Shown piece after piece: positions 8,406 to 17,180 of a DNA stretch of 64,000 nt (position 1 is the first letter of the stretch; the number at the start of each line of letters is the position of its first letter). The notes beneath the pieces are model-generated. The model searched no databases and was not told the DNA's origin. It saw only the letters and a list, made by a program, of their open reading frames with translations. Origin of the DNA: Pseudomonas sp. QS1027 (GTDB lineage Bacteria > Pseudomonadota > Gammaproteobacteria > Pseudomonadales > Pseudomonadaceae); NCBI RefSeq assembly GCF_002814235.1, contig NZ_PHSU01000043.1, positions 1 to 64,000 of the forward strand. The letters are read 5' to 3'. Made by a program: the position numbers and the translations under genes.

Positions 8406-8942
8406 ATGCGTTATTTGAGAATGACCGCCCAGGATCGCAGCGGCAATGGCCGGGCTGATACGGTGTTGCTGCGTTTTTATGAGGAAGTGCCCGGCAAGCC
8501 CGACAAGCTGGTGCTCAAGGCGGCAGCGGTCGATATGACCGCCGATGGGGTGACGGATTTGCAGTTCGGCGGTGACGTCAACGGTGATGGCAGGGACAAC
8601 GCCAAGGATGAAAAACTGCTCAGGGCCTTTGCCAACCAGTTCCTGAAGCTTGGCTGGTTCAACCGCGGGAAAAACTGGCAGCGCTATATCAAGGTGTTTG
8701 CCGAGAACTATCACCACGACAAGTCACCGAATGTGGTGAGGCTGCATCTTCATGAAGGGACGGGGACGCCGAGAAACCAGACCCTGGTCTTCAAGGCCTC
8801 GGCCCATGACACCGACAATAATGGGACGCTGGATTCGGTGGTTTATTTCGATGTCGACGGTGAGGGTATTGTCAGCCGGGCTGAAGAGGAATGGATCAAG
8901 TCCATGGGTCGGACCTTTCTGAAGTTCAAATGGTATAGCTGA
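8406..8942 (+). CDS. two-repeat EF-hand-like protein, function unknown
   Basis: 178 residues, start fixed by AAAGGAG 10 bases upstream. The protein is an internal duplication. Residues about 2-86 and 93-178 align: RYLRM with RYIKV, LKAAAVD with FKASAHD, and FLKLGWFN with FLKFKWYS. Each half carries Asp/Asn-rich calcium-type loops: DVNGDGRDNAKDE in the first, DTDNNGTLDS and DVDGEGIVSRAEEE in the second, the last being a near-perfect EF-hand loop. No signal peptide or membrane segment. It begins 117 bases after the outer-membrane channel gene on the same strand, so it may be a separate unit. Could be a calcium-responsive partner or a leaderless secreted protein; function is not inferable. Confidence 0.75.
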   Translation: MRYLRMTAQDRSGNGRADTVLLRFYEEVPGKPDKLVLKAAAVDMTADGVTDLQFGGDVNGDGRDNAKDEKLLRAFANQFLKLGWFNRGKNWQRYIKVFAENYHHDKSPNVVRLHLHEGTGTPRNQTLVFKASAHDTDNNGTLDSVVYFDVDGEGIVSRAEEEWIKSMGRTFLKFKWYS

Positions 8943-8952
8943 CAACTCCGTT

Positions 8953-10326
8953 TCAGGTCTCAGCCAGACGTTGCAGCAACAGGTCGATTTGCTCCTGGCG
9001 TTCTGGCTGGTTCAACCGGGCCTGGGGGTTGAGCGACGACCACTGCGGATGTGCCCGGGCCTTGTGCAAGGCTTCGGGCAGTTTGCCCTCACGCCAGGTG
9101 CTATCCACCGGCAGGCTCATCTTGATGCTTTCCATTGCCGCATGCCCACGGGCCTCGAGGGCTTGCAGCAGTTGCCGTTGGCGCAGCGCCAGCAGACGCA
9201 GCACGCTGTCGTCGACGGTCAGTTCCCGTTGCCCCTTGAGTTTGCCCAGCAGGCGGCTGCCATAGCCGCGGACGGTTTGCAGGGCGCCGCCGGCGAGGGC
9301 ACCGGCCAGGGCCGCCGCGCCGAGGGTCAGGCCACCCACCAGCAGGTCGATACCGGCACCGGCCGCCGCACCGGCGGCAATCCCTCCACCGACTTTCACA
9401 CCGAGTTGCTTGAGGGTTTCCGGATTGAACAGATCGTCGCCCCAGCGTCCGTCCAATAGCGGCAGGTCGCCAGCCGCCGCATCGCCACGGCGGAACCCGT
9501 AGAGCTTGAGCAGGGCTTCGACACAGCGTTGCTCCCGTTGGCGCACGGCCTGGCGCAGTTCGGCGATGGCTTGGGTCTGCGCGTCGGCGGCGCTGATTAC
9601 GCTGCGCCGACAGGCCGCACAGTCGATCAGCAGTTCGGCGATCAGTCGATTGGCGCTTTGCCGACGGGCGCGACGTTGTGCCTCCAGGTCGAGGACCAGC
9701 CGTTCCAGTTGCGGGCGGGCGCCTTCGAGCAACAGCGCAAGGCTTTCATACAGCCGTCGCTCGCCGTCTTCCGGCGGCGCCACGCTGTCGAACCGCACCA
9801 GGGCGTGCAGGCCCAGGCGGGCCAGGGCTTCGCGCCATTCCGGCTCGCGCTGCTCGGCGCTGCTGACAAAGTTGAGTACCGGCAACAATGGCTTGCCGCA
9901 ACTGGCGAGCACGCTCAGTTCGTCGCGGTACTTGGCCAGCACCGGCTCGCGGGCGTCGATCACATAAAGCCCGGCGTCCGAGGCCAGCAACTGGCGCAGC
10001 ACCTTGGCTTCCTGTTCGAAGCGCTGGCGGGCTTCGCTGCCGTCGAGAAACCGCGCGACGCGGGCCGGGCCGTCGAGGCGTTCGCCCGGGCGGTCCAGGC
10101 GTTCGAGGTAGTCGAGCAGGGCGATGGCGTCTTCCAGGCCCGGCGTGTCGTAGAGTTCGAGCAGGGCTTCGCCGTCCACCGACAGCCGCGCGCCCTCCAC
10201 GTGCCGGGTGGTGCTGGGGCGGTGGGAGACTTCGCCGAAGCCGACGTCCCGGGTCAGGGTGCGCAGCAGCGACGTCTTGCCGACATTGGTGTGGCCGACC
10301 ACGGCCAGTTTCAGGGCTTTAGTCAT
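8953..10326 (-). CDS. GTPase with DUF3482 domain
   Basis: 457 residues. The N-terminal GTPase has P-loop GHTNVGKTS (11-19) and the G3 motif DTPG (60-63); NFVS near 155 may be the base-specificity loop. The C-terminal DUF3482 region contains a glycine/alanine-rich double hairpin (GGGIAAGAAAGAGIDLLVGG and onward, about 305-345) that could insert in a membrane. Its start overlaps the end of the DUF2868 gene by 8 bases, so the pair is one transcript. Such pairs are common in Pseudomonas. The cellular role is unknown; a membrane-linked dynamin-like or stress GTPase is a guess. Confidence 0.85.
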   Translation of the reverse strand: MTKALKLAVVGHTNVGKTSLLRTLTRDVGFGEVSHRPSTTRHVEGARLSVDGEALLELYDTPGLEDAIALLDYLERLDRPGERLDGPARVARFLDGSEARQRFEQEAKVLRQLLASDAGLYVIDAREPVLAKYRDELSVLASCGKPLLPVLNFVSSAEQREPEWREALARLGLHALVRFDSVAPPEDGERRLYESLALLLEGARPQLERLVLDLEAQRRARRQSANRLIAELLIDCAACRRSVISAADAQTQAIAELRQAVRQREQRCVEALLKLYGFRRGDAAAGDLPLLDGRWGDDLFNPETLKQLGVKVGGGIAAGAAAGAGIDLLVGGLTLGAAALAGALAGGALQTVRGYGSRLLGKLKGQRELTVDDSVLRLLALRQRQLLQALEARGHAAMESIKMSLPVDSTWREGKLPEALHKARAHPQWSSLNPQARLNQPERQEQIDLLLQRLAET

Positions 10327-11698
10327 GGCCGGTCTCCAGCCAGTTCAGCGGAGCGCTGTCGGCGAAAGGCAGTTCCAGTTGTTGCAGGGCACTGTGCCAG
10401 TCGCCGAGGCGGTCAGCGTCCAGCGCCTGGCCGGGCGGCGCTTGCAGCAGCCAGACGCGGGTCGCGCCGGCGCTGCGGGCCAGTTCGGCGATCAGCCCGA
10501 GGCTGCCACGGTCCGGCGAGCGCCGAGGGTCGCAGGCAATCGCCAGGCGCGCCGGTGGGAAGCGGGTCAATTGTTCGAGAAGCTTGTTCCGGGATTCGCG
10601 GCTGTCGAGGATACCGGCGTCCTTTACGGTTTTCGGCAAGGTCGGCGGCCAGGGGCGCTGGTTGTCCAGCTCGATGGCCACCAGCAAGGCGCCTTCGCTC
10701 TCCACGGCACTGACTCCGCTCTGGGCGTTGTGCAGCGTGTCCGGCGCCGCATCGCTGACCCCCAGGCGTTCGCTGCTGGGCATCAACCGTTCACGCAGTT
10801 GCGCGTAGCCGGGCAGGTTGAGGTCCAGGCTCAGGGCGCGGCTGCCACGGCGCCAGCGCCACAGGCAAAACCCCGCCAGCAGCAGGCGCGGCAACACGCC
10901 ATAGACTACCAGCACCCCCACCAGCCAGGAGGCCCAGGCGTGCCGGGCGTTCTCCAGGTTCAGCGCGGTATTGCCGCTGGCACGGATCATCTCCGGGTCG
11001 GGCAGGCCGAATCCGAGCAGGGCGGGCAGGGCGCCGAGGGCCTGGGTCACCGTGACAAAGGTGTCGCCGCGCAGCAGGGTGGTTTCCCAGACAAAACCGT
11101 AGCGCCGGGTCGACATCAACATCAGCAGCAGGACCAGGGCGCTGAGCATGGCCAGCAACCACAGGCCGTGGACCACGCTGCCGATGGCCCAGCGATTGAG
11201 GCGTCGGCGCTGGAGCATCAGCAACAGGGCCGGGGCCAATTGCGCGGCCTGGGCATCGCGGGCGAGTTTTTCACTGAGCCACAGCCAGAGGCGGCCGAAG
11301 CTGGCCGCGTGTTCACCGGCGAAGATAAGGCCGATGGCCCAACTCAGCAGCAACAGCAGGTTCAGCCCGAGGAGGCTGCCCAGGGCCCAGAACACATTGA
11401 CCGGCGCCTGGCCGTTGCCCAGGGCGGCGAAGGCCATGCCGGCGCCGCTGACGATCACCAGCATCGCGAGGACCAGCAGCGCCAGGCGTGCGCCTTGCAG
11501 CCAATGGTGCAGCGCGTTGAGCAGGCCATCTCGTTCGGCCAGCCAGAGGGCGCGGTGCTGGATGCGGGTCGGCAGGTCGCCTCCCGCGGCGCGGGCGCGG
11601 CGATTGGCTTCGAGGTCTTCCAGCGGGCCTGCCTGTTCTTCGCGCAGGCGCACCGTCTCGGTCAGCCAGAGGCGGTGCAGGGGAGTCGGTTCAGTCAC
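10319..11698 (-). CDS. DUF2868 integral membrane protein
   Basis: 459 residues if translation starts at GTG 11698, which has AGGA about 8 bases upstream and yields V-T-E-P-T-P-L-H-R-L. An ATG at 11755 would add 19 residues with no ribosome site. Several hydrophobic segments lie in the first 300 residues (for example LALLVLAMLVIVSGAGMAF, NLLLLLSWAIGLIF, LWLLAMLSALVLLLML and SWLVGVLVVYGVLPRLLLAG). The C-terminal half is soluble and contains LLVAIELDNQRPWPP. It is immediately upstream of, and overlaps, the DUF3482 GTPase. The two probably form a membrane receptor/GTPase pair; no biochemical function is known to me. Confidence 0.8.
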   Translation of the reverse strand: MTEPTPLHRLWLTETVRLREEQAGPLEDLEANRRARAAGGDLPTRIQHRALWLAERDGLLNALHHWLQGARLALLVLAMLVIVSGAGMAFAALGNGQAPVNVFWALGSLLGLNLLLLLSWAIGLIFAGEHAASFGRLWLWLSEKLARDAQAAQLAPALLLMLQRRRLNRWAIGSVVHGLWLLAMLSALVLLLMLMSTRRYGFVWETTLLRGDTFVTVTQALGALPALLGFGLPDPEMIRASGNTALNLENARHAWASWLVGVLVVYGVLPRLLLAGFCLWRWRRGSRALSLDLNLPGYAQLRERLMPSSERLGVSDAAPDTLHNAQSGVSAVESEGALLVAIELDNQRPWPPTLPKTVKDAGILDSRESRNKLLEQLTRFPPARLAIACDPRRSPDRGSLGLIAELARSAGATRVWLLQAPPGQALDADRLGDWHSALQQLELPFADSAPLNWLETGHD

Positions 11699-11838
11699 GC
11701 GGCGTCCTGGGCTCAAGTGAGCTGGAAGCATAACCGCTGTGGCGGGTAGCTGCATCCCGCTGTCCCTTGTGGAACGACCGAGTTAATTTTGTCGGCGTAT
11801 GTCCGAGTCGGCCCATGGGCTCTGGTATCCTCGGCGGC

Positions 11839-12351
11839 ATGAACAGAACTCTCCCTTTAAGCCTGATCGCGGCCCTCGGTGAAAACCGCGTGATCGGCGT
11901 CGACAACAGCATGCCCTGGCATTTGCCGGCGGATTTCAAATACTTCAAGGCCACGACCCTCGGCAAGCCGATCATCATGGGGCGCAAGACCTGGGACTCG
12001 CTGGGACGGCCATTGCCGGGCCGGTTGAACCTGGTGGTCAGTCGCCAGGCCGGTTTGCAGCTGGAGGGCGCGGAGGTTTTTCCGTCGCTTGCGGCGGCGC
12101 TGGTGCGCGCTGAGGCGTGGGCGTTGGAGCAGGGCGCGAGCGAGCTGATGCTGATCGGCGGGGCGCAGCTGTACACCCAGGGGTTGGAGCAGGCGGACCG
12201 GTTGTACTTGACCCGCGTAGCGCTGAGCCCGGAGGGGGATGCCTGGTTTCCGCAGATCGATGAGAGCCAGTGGCAGTTGGTCTCGGATGAACCGCACCCG
12301 GCGACGGATGGCAAACCGGCGTTCAGTTTCGAAGTCTGGGAGAAGCGCTAA
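11839..12351 (+). CDS. folA: dihydrofolate reductase
   Basis: 170 residues. NADPH-dependent reduction of dihydrofolate to tetrahydrofolate, needed for thymidylate, purine and methionine synthesis; cytoplasmic. Family motifs are plain: SLIAALGENRVIG, the substrate loop NSMPWHLPADFKYFK with its catalytic Asp, GRKTWDSLGRPLPGR, and the NADPH motif LMLIGGAQLYTQGL. ATG 11839 gives the expected N-terminus. It is convergent with tcyP, a REPIN separating the two. Confidence 0.97.
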   Translation: MNRTLPLSLIAALGENRVIGVDNSMPWHLPADFKYFKATTLGKPIIMGRKTWDSLGRPLPGRLNLVVSRQAGLQLEGAEVFPSLAAALVRAEAWALEQGASELMLIGGAQLYTQGLEQADRLYLTRVALSPEGDAWFPQIDESQWQLVSDEPHPATDGKPAFSFEVWEKR

Positions 12352-12354
12352 GAG

Positions 12355-12446
12355 CTTCGCGGGCAAGCCCTGCTCCTACATGAGCGTGTCGGACACAAAT
12401 TTTGCGTACGACAAAAAACTGCAGGAGCAGGGCTTGCCCGCGAAGG
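12355..12446. repeat. REPIN between folA and tcyP
   Basis: CTTCGCGGGCAAGCCCTGCTC at 12355-12375 is mirrored by GAGCAGGGCTTGCCCGCGAAG at 12425-12445. It lies 4 bases after the folA stop, between two convergent genes, where it could also act as a bidirectional transcription barrier. The core differs from the GCCGGC type near 100 and 2340. Confidence 0.85.
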
Positions 12447-12469
12447 CGATCTATCAGGCGCGGCAGGAC

Positions 12470-13861
12470 TCAAGCCTGCGCCAATTCCCCATGCTCTTCA
12501 GCCTCCAGCAAGGCCTTGTCGGTCTGCTGCATGACCTGGCTGGTGATCGCCCCGGCGGTGATCGAGCCGCTCACGTTCAACGCCGTGCGGCCCATGTCGA
12601 TCAGCGGCTCCACGGAAATCAGCAACGCCACCAGTGACACCGGCAAGCCCATCGCCGGCAGCACGATCAGCGCGGCGAACGTCGCCCCGCCACCGACCCC
12701 GGCCACCCCGGCCGAACTCAAGGTCACAATGGCCACCAACGTCGCGATCCACAGCGGGTCCAGCGGGTTGATCCCCACCGTCGGCGCCACCATCACCGCC
12801 AGCATCGCCGGATACAGCCCGGCACAACCGTTCTGGCCGATGGTCGCGCCGAACGAGGCGGCAAAGCTGGCAATCGACTGTGGAATCCCCAAGCGCCGGG
12901 TCTGGGCCTCAATGCTCAGCGGAATGCTCGCCGCGCTGGAGCGGCTGGTGAAGGCAAAGGTCAGCACCGGCCAGATCTTGCGGAAGAAGCGCAGCGGGTT
13001 GATCCCGGCCAGGGACACCAGCAGCCCGTGAACCCCGAACATCAAGGCCAGGCCGATATATGACACCACCACGAAACTGCCGAGCTTGATGATGTCCTGC
13101 AGGTTGGAACCGGCAACTACCTTGGTCATCAGCGCCAGCACGCCGTAGGGCGTGAGCTTCATCACCAGGCGCACCAGGCGCGTGACCCAGGCTTGCAGGG
13201 TGTCGATGGCATTCACCACCTTCCGGCCCTTCTCGGCATCATCCTTGAGCAGTTGCAGCGCGGCCACGCCCATGAACGCGGCAAAGATCACCACGCTGAT
13301 GATCGAGGTCGGCTTGGCCCGAGCCAGGTCGGCGAAGGGGTTCTGCGGGATGAACGAAAGCAGCAACTGCGGCACATTGAGGTCGGCGACCTTGCCCGCG
13401 TAATCGCTCTGGATCACTTGCAGACGGGCCAATTCCTGGGTGCCGGCCACCAGGCCTTCGGCGGTGAGGCCGAACAGGTTGGTCAGGCCGATACCGATCA
13501 GCGCGGCAATGGCCGTGGTGAACAGCAGCGTGCCGATGGTCAGAAAGCTGATCTTGCCCAGGGACGTGGCGTTGTGCAGGCGGGCCACGGCGCTGAGGAT
13601 CGAGGCGAACACCAGCGGGATCACGATCATCTGCAGCAATTGCACGTAGCCATTGCCGACCAGGTCGAACCAGCCAATGGAGGCTTTGAGCACCGGATTG
13701 CCGGCACCATAGATGCTGTGCAGGGCAACCCCGAAGAGCACCCCGAGGACCAGGGCGAGCAGCACTTTTTTCGCCAGGCTGAAGGTGGTGCGACGGGTTT
13801 GGGCCAGGCCCAGCAGCAGGGCGAGGAACACCAGCAGGTTGAGAATCAGCGGCAGATTCAT
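12470..13861 (-). CDS. tcyP: L-cystine transporter, TcyP family
   Basis: 463 residues, an inner-membrane dicarboxylate/amino acid:cation symporter. The sequence follows E. coli TcyP (YdjN) closely from the N-terminus: LAQTRRTTFSLAKKVLLALV, GNGYVQLLQMIVIPLVFASI, and SAVARLHNATSLGKISFLTI. The substrate-binding hairpins SRSSAASIPLSIEA and GVAGVGGGATFAALIVLPAMG are intact. It imports cystine as a sulfur source and during oxidative stress. Single gene, convergent with folA. Confidence 0.93.
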   Translation of the reverse strand: MNLPLILNLLVFLALLLGLAQTRRTTFSLAKKVLLALVLGVLFGVALHSIYGAGNPVLKASIGWFDLVGNGYVQLLQMIVIPLVFASILSAVARLHNATSLGKISFLTIGTLLFTTAIAALIGIGLTNLFGLTAEGLVAGTQELARLQVIQSDYAGKVADLNVPQLLLSFIPQNPFADLARAKPTSIISVVIFAAFMGVAALQLLKDDAEKGRKVVNAIDTLQAWVTRLVRLVMKLTPYGVLALMTKVVAGSNLQDIIKLGSFVVVSYIGLALMFGVHGLLVSLAGINPLRFFRKIWPVLTFAFTSRSSAASIPLSIEAQTRRLGIPQSIASFAASFGATIGQNGCAGLYPAMLAVMVAPTVGINPLDPLWIATLVAIVTLSSAGVAGVGGGATFAALIVLPAMGLPVSLVALLISVEPLIDMGRTALNVSGSITAGAITSQVMQQTDKALLEAEEHGELAQA

Positions 13862-14327
13862 TGAAGCTCCGGAAAACGATAGGTGCCAATTACCCTAGTC
13901 GGCAATTGCGAACCGGTAAGCCTAACAGCTTGATAAATATGGATTTAATATCGATATGGAATGGCTGCCATCGCTTTTGGAATAAGCCGCTGGCGCTTGG
14001 GCGTGGTGACGTGACCGGAACACGGGGAAGCATGGATGAAGACTGTCATGGACATTTGCCTGGGCTGTTGCTGTTTGATACTAATAAGTTGAAACTTAAG
14101 AAGTTTCACAATCGGACTTATCTTATAAATATTAAGTATTGCTTTTCTTTTGGGGTGGCTGACGGAAGGCTTGAAGTTCGGGTGAGGACTAAATAGTATT
14201 TATTTCGAGCTTTAGACCGTGTTGTGTACGGAGCGGGCCCAGGGTCGTTGCGTCTATAACGCTTTTGATTTTATAGGGATGCTGTTCAGTTTTAAATGAA
14301 CTGAGTTGAGCTGGGAGGCGATAAGCT
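13862..14327. other. AT-rich intergenic stretch between tcyP and the C58 protease gene
   Basis: 466 bases with no convincing gene. It must carry the tcyP promoter (reverse) and the protease promoter (forward). Base composition is visibly AT-richer from about 13930, for example CTTATCTTATAAATATTAAG near 14117-14136. It includes two perfect inverted repeats, one at 14091-14107 and one with arms TCAGTT/AACTGA at 14286-14304. The only forward reading frame inside (13939-14196) has no ribosome site and unconvincing codon use. Probably acquired DNA together with the downstream gene. Confidence 0.5.
14091..14107. promoter_or_regulatory. perfect inverted repeat, possible operator
   Basis: GAAACTT-AAG-AAGTTTC, 7-base arms and a 3-base loop, just before an AT-rich run that could hold the -10 region of the protease gene. 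Either a regulator-binding site or a small hairpin. Confidence 0.3.
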
Positions 14328-14966
14328 GTGGGTGTTTCAAATGTGTTCTTGTGTGCGGCCAAGTCTGCAGGTGCCATTAAAAAAGAAAAATTCAGTCAAG
14401 GGAAACTGATCAAGGCCGAGCAAAGCTCAATTATCCGCCAAGGCATTTGTGGCGGGATAAGCATGATTTTTTTGGGGCTCTATGCCAAGCATGGACTGCG
14501 CAGCTTGACGGATGCAAAATCATATAGTTGGTCCGCTTTATTGGAGTTTGGGCTCAAGATTCAAAACGGATTGGGGGAGGTTCATGTCGATGGTGTTGGT
14601 CAGACGGCTAGCCAGGCAAGTGCTCAGGCATTGGCTATTAACTGTACCCGCTTGGGACCTGTCGTTGGCTTGAAATTTGTGAAAATGTATCCTGTCTTGA
14701 CATGGCCCTGCCAGGAACGGATATCGAGAATTGTCATGTCTGAGCCGGGGTATTACTTGATAGGCATTCCCGGTCATTATGTGACAGCTGTTTGTAGCCG
14801 CTCAGGTTCGACGGTTTTCTTTGATTGTAATGCGGGCGCGGCCGAGTTTAGTGGCGTCGATGGAATGAATAGAATGTTAGCGGGGTACTTTAATAATAAG
14901 CAGGTGATGGATCTCTATACGGGGAGCACAAACAACGTGCATATCATGCGTTTTGATGCCATGTAA
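14328..14966 (+). CDS. YopT/AvrPphB-like (peptidase family C58) cysteine protease
   Basis: 212 residues. GTG start at 14328 with GGGAGG at 14313-14318; the first internal Met lies beyond the catalytic Cys, so GTG is required. The C58 triad is readable: C41 in RQGICGGIS, H150 in IPGHYVTAV and D166 in VFFDCNAG. The 16-residue His-Asp spacing equals that of YopT. YopT-type enzymes are type III effectors or toxin domains that cleave host GTPases or kinases. No signal peptide and no chaperone or immunity gene is visible. Base composition is lower in GC than both neighbours, suggesting horizontal transfer. Family assignment is good; target and secretion route are unknown. Confidence 0.72.
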   Translation: MGVSNVFLCAAKSAGAIKKEKFSQGKLIKAEQSSIIRQGICGGISMIFLGLYAKHGLRSLTDAKSYSWSALLEFGLKIQNGLGEVHVDGVGQTASQASAQALAINCTRLGPVVGLKFVKMYPVLTWPCQERISRIVMSEPGYYLIGIPGHYVTAVCSRSGSTVFFDCNAGAAEFSGVDGMNRMLAGYFNNKQVMDLYTGSTNNVHIMRFDAM

Positions 14967-15004
14967 TGAACTCATCGACGCTCCAGAAACATGCTTTCAA
15001 AAAG

Positions 15005-15031
15005 AACCGGCGCCTGGGCGCCGGTTTTTTT
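15005..15031. terminator. bidirectional rho-independent terminator
   Basis: AACCGGCGCC-TG-GGCGCCGGTT forms a 10-bp stem (15005-15026) followed by T7 on the forward strand and preceded by an A-rich run. It can stop both the C58 gene (forward) and ilvD (reverse). Confidence 0.9.
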
Positions 15032-15045
15032 GACACATATATGCC

Positions 15046-16887
15046 TTAGAGACCGTCGAGCATCGCCTTGTTGCGCACCGCGCCCTTGTCTGCGCTGGTG
15101 GCCAGCAGGGCATAGGCCTTCAAGGCCGTGGTCACCTTGCGTGGACGCACTTCCACCGGCTTCCAGCCTTTCTTGTCCTGTTCGGCGCGACGTGCCGCCA
15201 GCACTTCATCACTGACCAACAGGTTGATCGAGCGATTCGGAATGTCGATCAGCACCTTGTCGCCGTCCTGAACCAAACCAATCGCGCCACCCGCGGCTGC
15301 TTCCGGGGAAGCATGGCCGATGGACAGGCCCGAGGTGCCGCCGGAGAAACGCCCGTCGGTCAGCAGGGCGCAGGCTTTGCCCAGGCCCTTGGACTTCAGG
15401 TAGGACGTCGGGTAGAGCATTTCCTGCATGCCCGGACCGCCTTTCGGGCCTTCGTAACGGATGATCACGATGTCGCCGGCCTGCACTTCGTCGGCGAGGA
15501 TGCCGCGCACGGCGCTGTCCTGGCTTTCGAAGATCTTCGCGTTGCCTTCGAACACGTGGATCGACTCGTCGACGCCGGCGGTTTTCACCACACAGCCGTC
15601 CAGGGCGATATTGCCGTAGAGCACGGCCAGGCCGCCTTCTTTCGAATAGGCGTGCTCGACACTGCGGATGCAGCCGTTTTCACGGTCGTCGTCGAGGGAT
15701 TCCCAACGGGTCGACTGGCTGAACGCGGTCTGGGTCGGGATACCGGCGGGACCGGCCTTGAAGAAGGTGTGCACCGCTTCATCGCTGGTCTGGGTGATGT
15801 CCCACTTGGCGATGCCCTCGGCCAGGGTCTTGCTGTGCACGGTCGGCAGGTCGGTGTGCAGCAGGCCGCCACGGGCCAGTTCGCCGAGGATGCTGAAGAT
15901 CCCGCCGGCGCGGTGCACGTCCTCCATATGGTACTTCTGGATGTTCGGCGCGACCTTGCACAGCTGCGGCACGTGACGGGACAGGCGGTCGATGTCGTGC
16001 AGGTCGAAATCGATCTCGGCTTCCTGGGCGGCAGCCAGCAGGTGCAGGATGGTGTTGGTGGAACCGCCCATGGCGATGTCCAGGGTCATGGCGTTTTCGA
16101 ACGCCTTGATATTGGCGATATTGCGCGGCAGCACCGAGTCATCGTTGTCGCCGTAGTAACGCTGGCACAGCTCGACGATGGTCCGGCCGGCCTGGAGGAA
16201 CAGTTGCTCGCGGTCGGAGTGGGTCGCCAAGGCCGAACCGTTGCCCGGCAGGGCCAGGCCCAGGGCTTCGGTGAGGCAGTTCATCGAGTTGGCGGTGAAC
16301 ATGCCGGAGCACGAACCGCACGTCGGGCAAGCGCTGCGCTCGTACTCGGCAACCTTCTCGTCAGAGGCGCTGGAGTCGGCGGCGATGACCATGGCGTCCA
16401 CCAGGTCGAGGCCGTGGGCGGCCAGTTTGGTCTTGCCGGCTTCCATCGGGCCGCCGGAAACGAAGATCACCGGGATGTTCAGGCGCAGGGCGGCCATCAG
16501 CATGCCGGGGGTGATCTTGTCGCAGTTGGAGATGCAGACGATGGCGTCGGCGCAGTGGGCGTTGACCATGTATTCGACGGAGTCGGCGATGATCTCGCGG
16601 CTCGGCAGCGAATAGAGCATGCCGTCGTGGCCCATGGCGATGCCGTCATCCACGGCGATGGTGTTGAATTCCTTGGCCACGCCGCCGGCGCGTTCGATCT
16701 CGCGGGCGACCAGTTGGCCCATGTCCTTGAGGTGGACATGGCCGGGAACGAACTGGGTGAAGGAGTTGGCGACGGCGATGATCGGTTTCTTGAAATCGGC
16801 GTCTTTCATCCCCGTGGCACGCCACAGGGCGCGGGCACCGGCCATGTTGCGGCCGTGGGTGGATGTTTTCGAGCGGTAATCAGGCAT
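15046..16887 (-). CDS. ilvD: dihydroxy-acid dehydratase
   Basis: 613 residues. Dehydrates 2,3-dihydroxy-isovalerate and -methylvalerate to the keto acids of valine and isoleucine. Starts MPDYRSKTSTHGRNMAGARA, as in E. coli IlvD; the longer frame upstream is spurious. The iron-sulfur cysteines lie in CISNCDKITPGM and CPTCGSCSGMFTANSM. Also clear are MDIAMGGSTNTILHLLAAA and the C-terminal GRFSGGTSGLSIGHASPEA. Cytoplasmic. Stands alone, bounded by a terminator downstream. Confidence 0.97.
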   Translation of the reverse strand: MPDYRSKTSTHGRNMAGARALWRATGMKDADFKKPIIAVANSFTQFVPGHVHLKDMGQLVAREIERAGGVAKEFNTIAVDDGIAMGHDGMLYSLPSREIIADSVEYMVNAHCADAIVCISNCDKITPGMLMAALRLNIPVIFVSGGPMEAGKTKLAAHGLDLVDAMVIAADSSASDEKVAEYERSACPTCGSCSGMFTANSMNCLTEALGLALPGNGSALATHSDREQLFLQAGRTIVELCQRYYGDNDDSVLPRNIANIKAFENAMTLDIAMGGSTNTILHLLAAAQEAEIDFDLHDIDRLSRHVPQLCKVAPNIQKYHMEDVHRAGGIFSILGELARGGLLHTDLPTVHSKTLAEGIAKWDITQTSDEAVHTFFKAGPAGIPTQTAFSQSTRWESLDDDRENGCIRSVEHAYSKEGGLAVLYGNIALDGCVVKTAGVDESIHVFEGNAKIFESQDSAVRGILADEVQAGDIVIIRYEGPKGGPGMQEMLYPTSYLKSKGLGKACALLTDGRFSGGTSGLSIGHASPEAAAGGAIGLVQDGDKVLIDIPNRSINLLVSDEVLAARRAEQDKKGWKPVEVRPRKVTTALKAYALLATSADKGAVRNKAMLDGL

Positions 16888-17180
16888 GGAGCACTCCGGG
16901 CGGCTAATCAGGTACACAAAGGGAAGTGAGCTTCTATGGGCCTCTGGTGCACACCGAAAATAGCCGGGTGCCCGAAAGCTGCCGTTGGCCTCGCGGGATC
17001 GCCGCGCGCCTGGGCCTGAGCTCATAAACCCGCCGGGGGATGACTGGCGATGAATAGCGCGATTCTACACCGCTGGCGGCGGGAAGGAATGGGGCGGGCG
17101 CTCAAGGGTGTGAAGCTTGGGTTCAGCCAGGCGCTCTGGATTCGAGGGGGCACTTGTGTTTCCGGGCTGCGTTTGGCGAT

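Noticed and set aside
10208..11749. 513-codon forward open frame opposite the DUF2868 gene
   Set aside because: Composition is Gln/Gly/Ala-rich low complexity typical of antisense frames; the reverse strand has clear membrane segments and gene coupling.
13939..14196. Possible small protein or chaperone upstream of the C58 protease
   Set aside because: No ribosome site before its ATG, no domain, codon use unlike a real gene. It may simply be AT-rich intergenic sequence.
13862..14327. HrpL-dependent hrp box in front of the C58 protease
   Set aside because: A GGAAC occurs near 14019 but no CCAC follows at the required 15-16 base spacing.
15313..16929. 538-codon forward frame opposite ilvD
   Set aside because: Pure shadow of ilvD, which is unmistakable.
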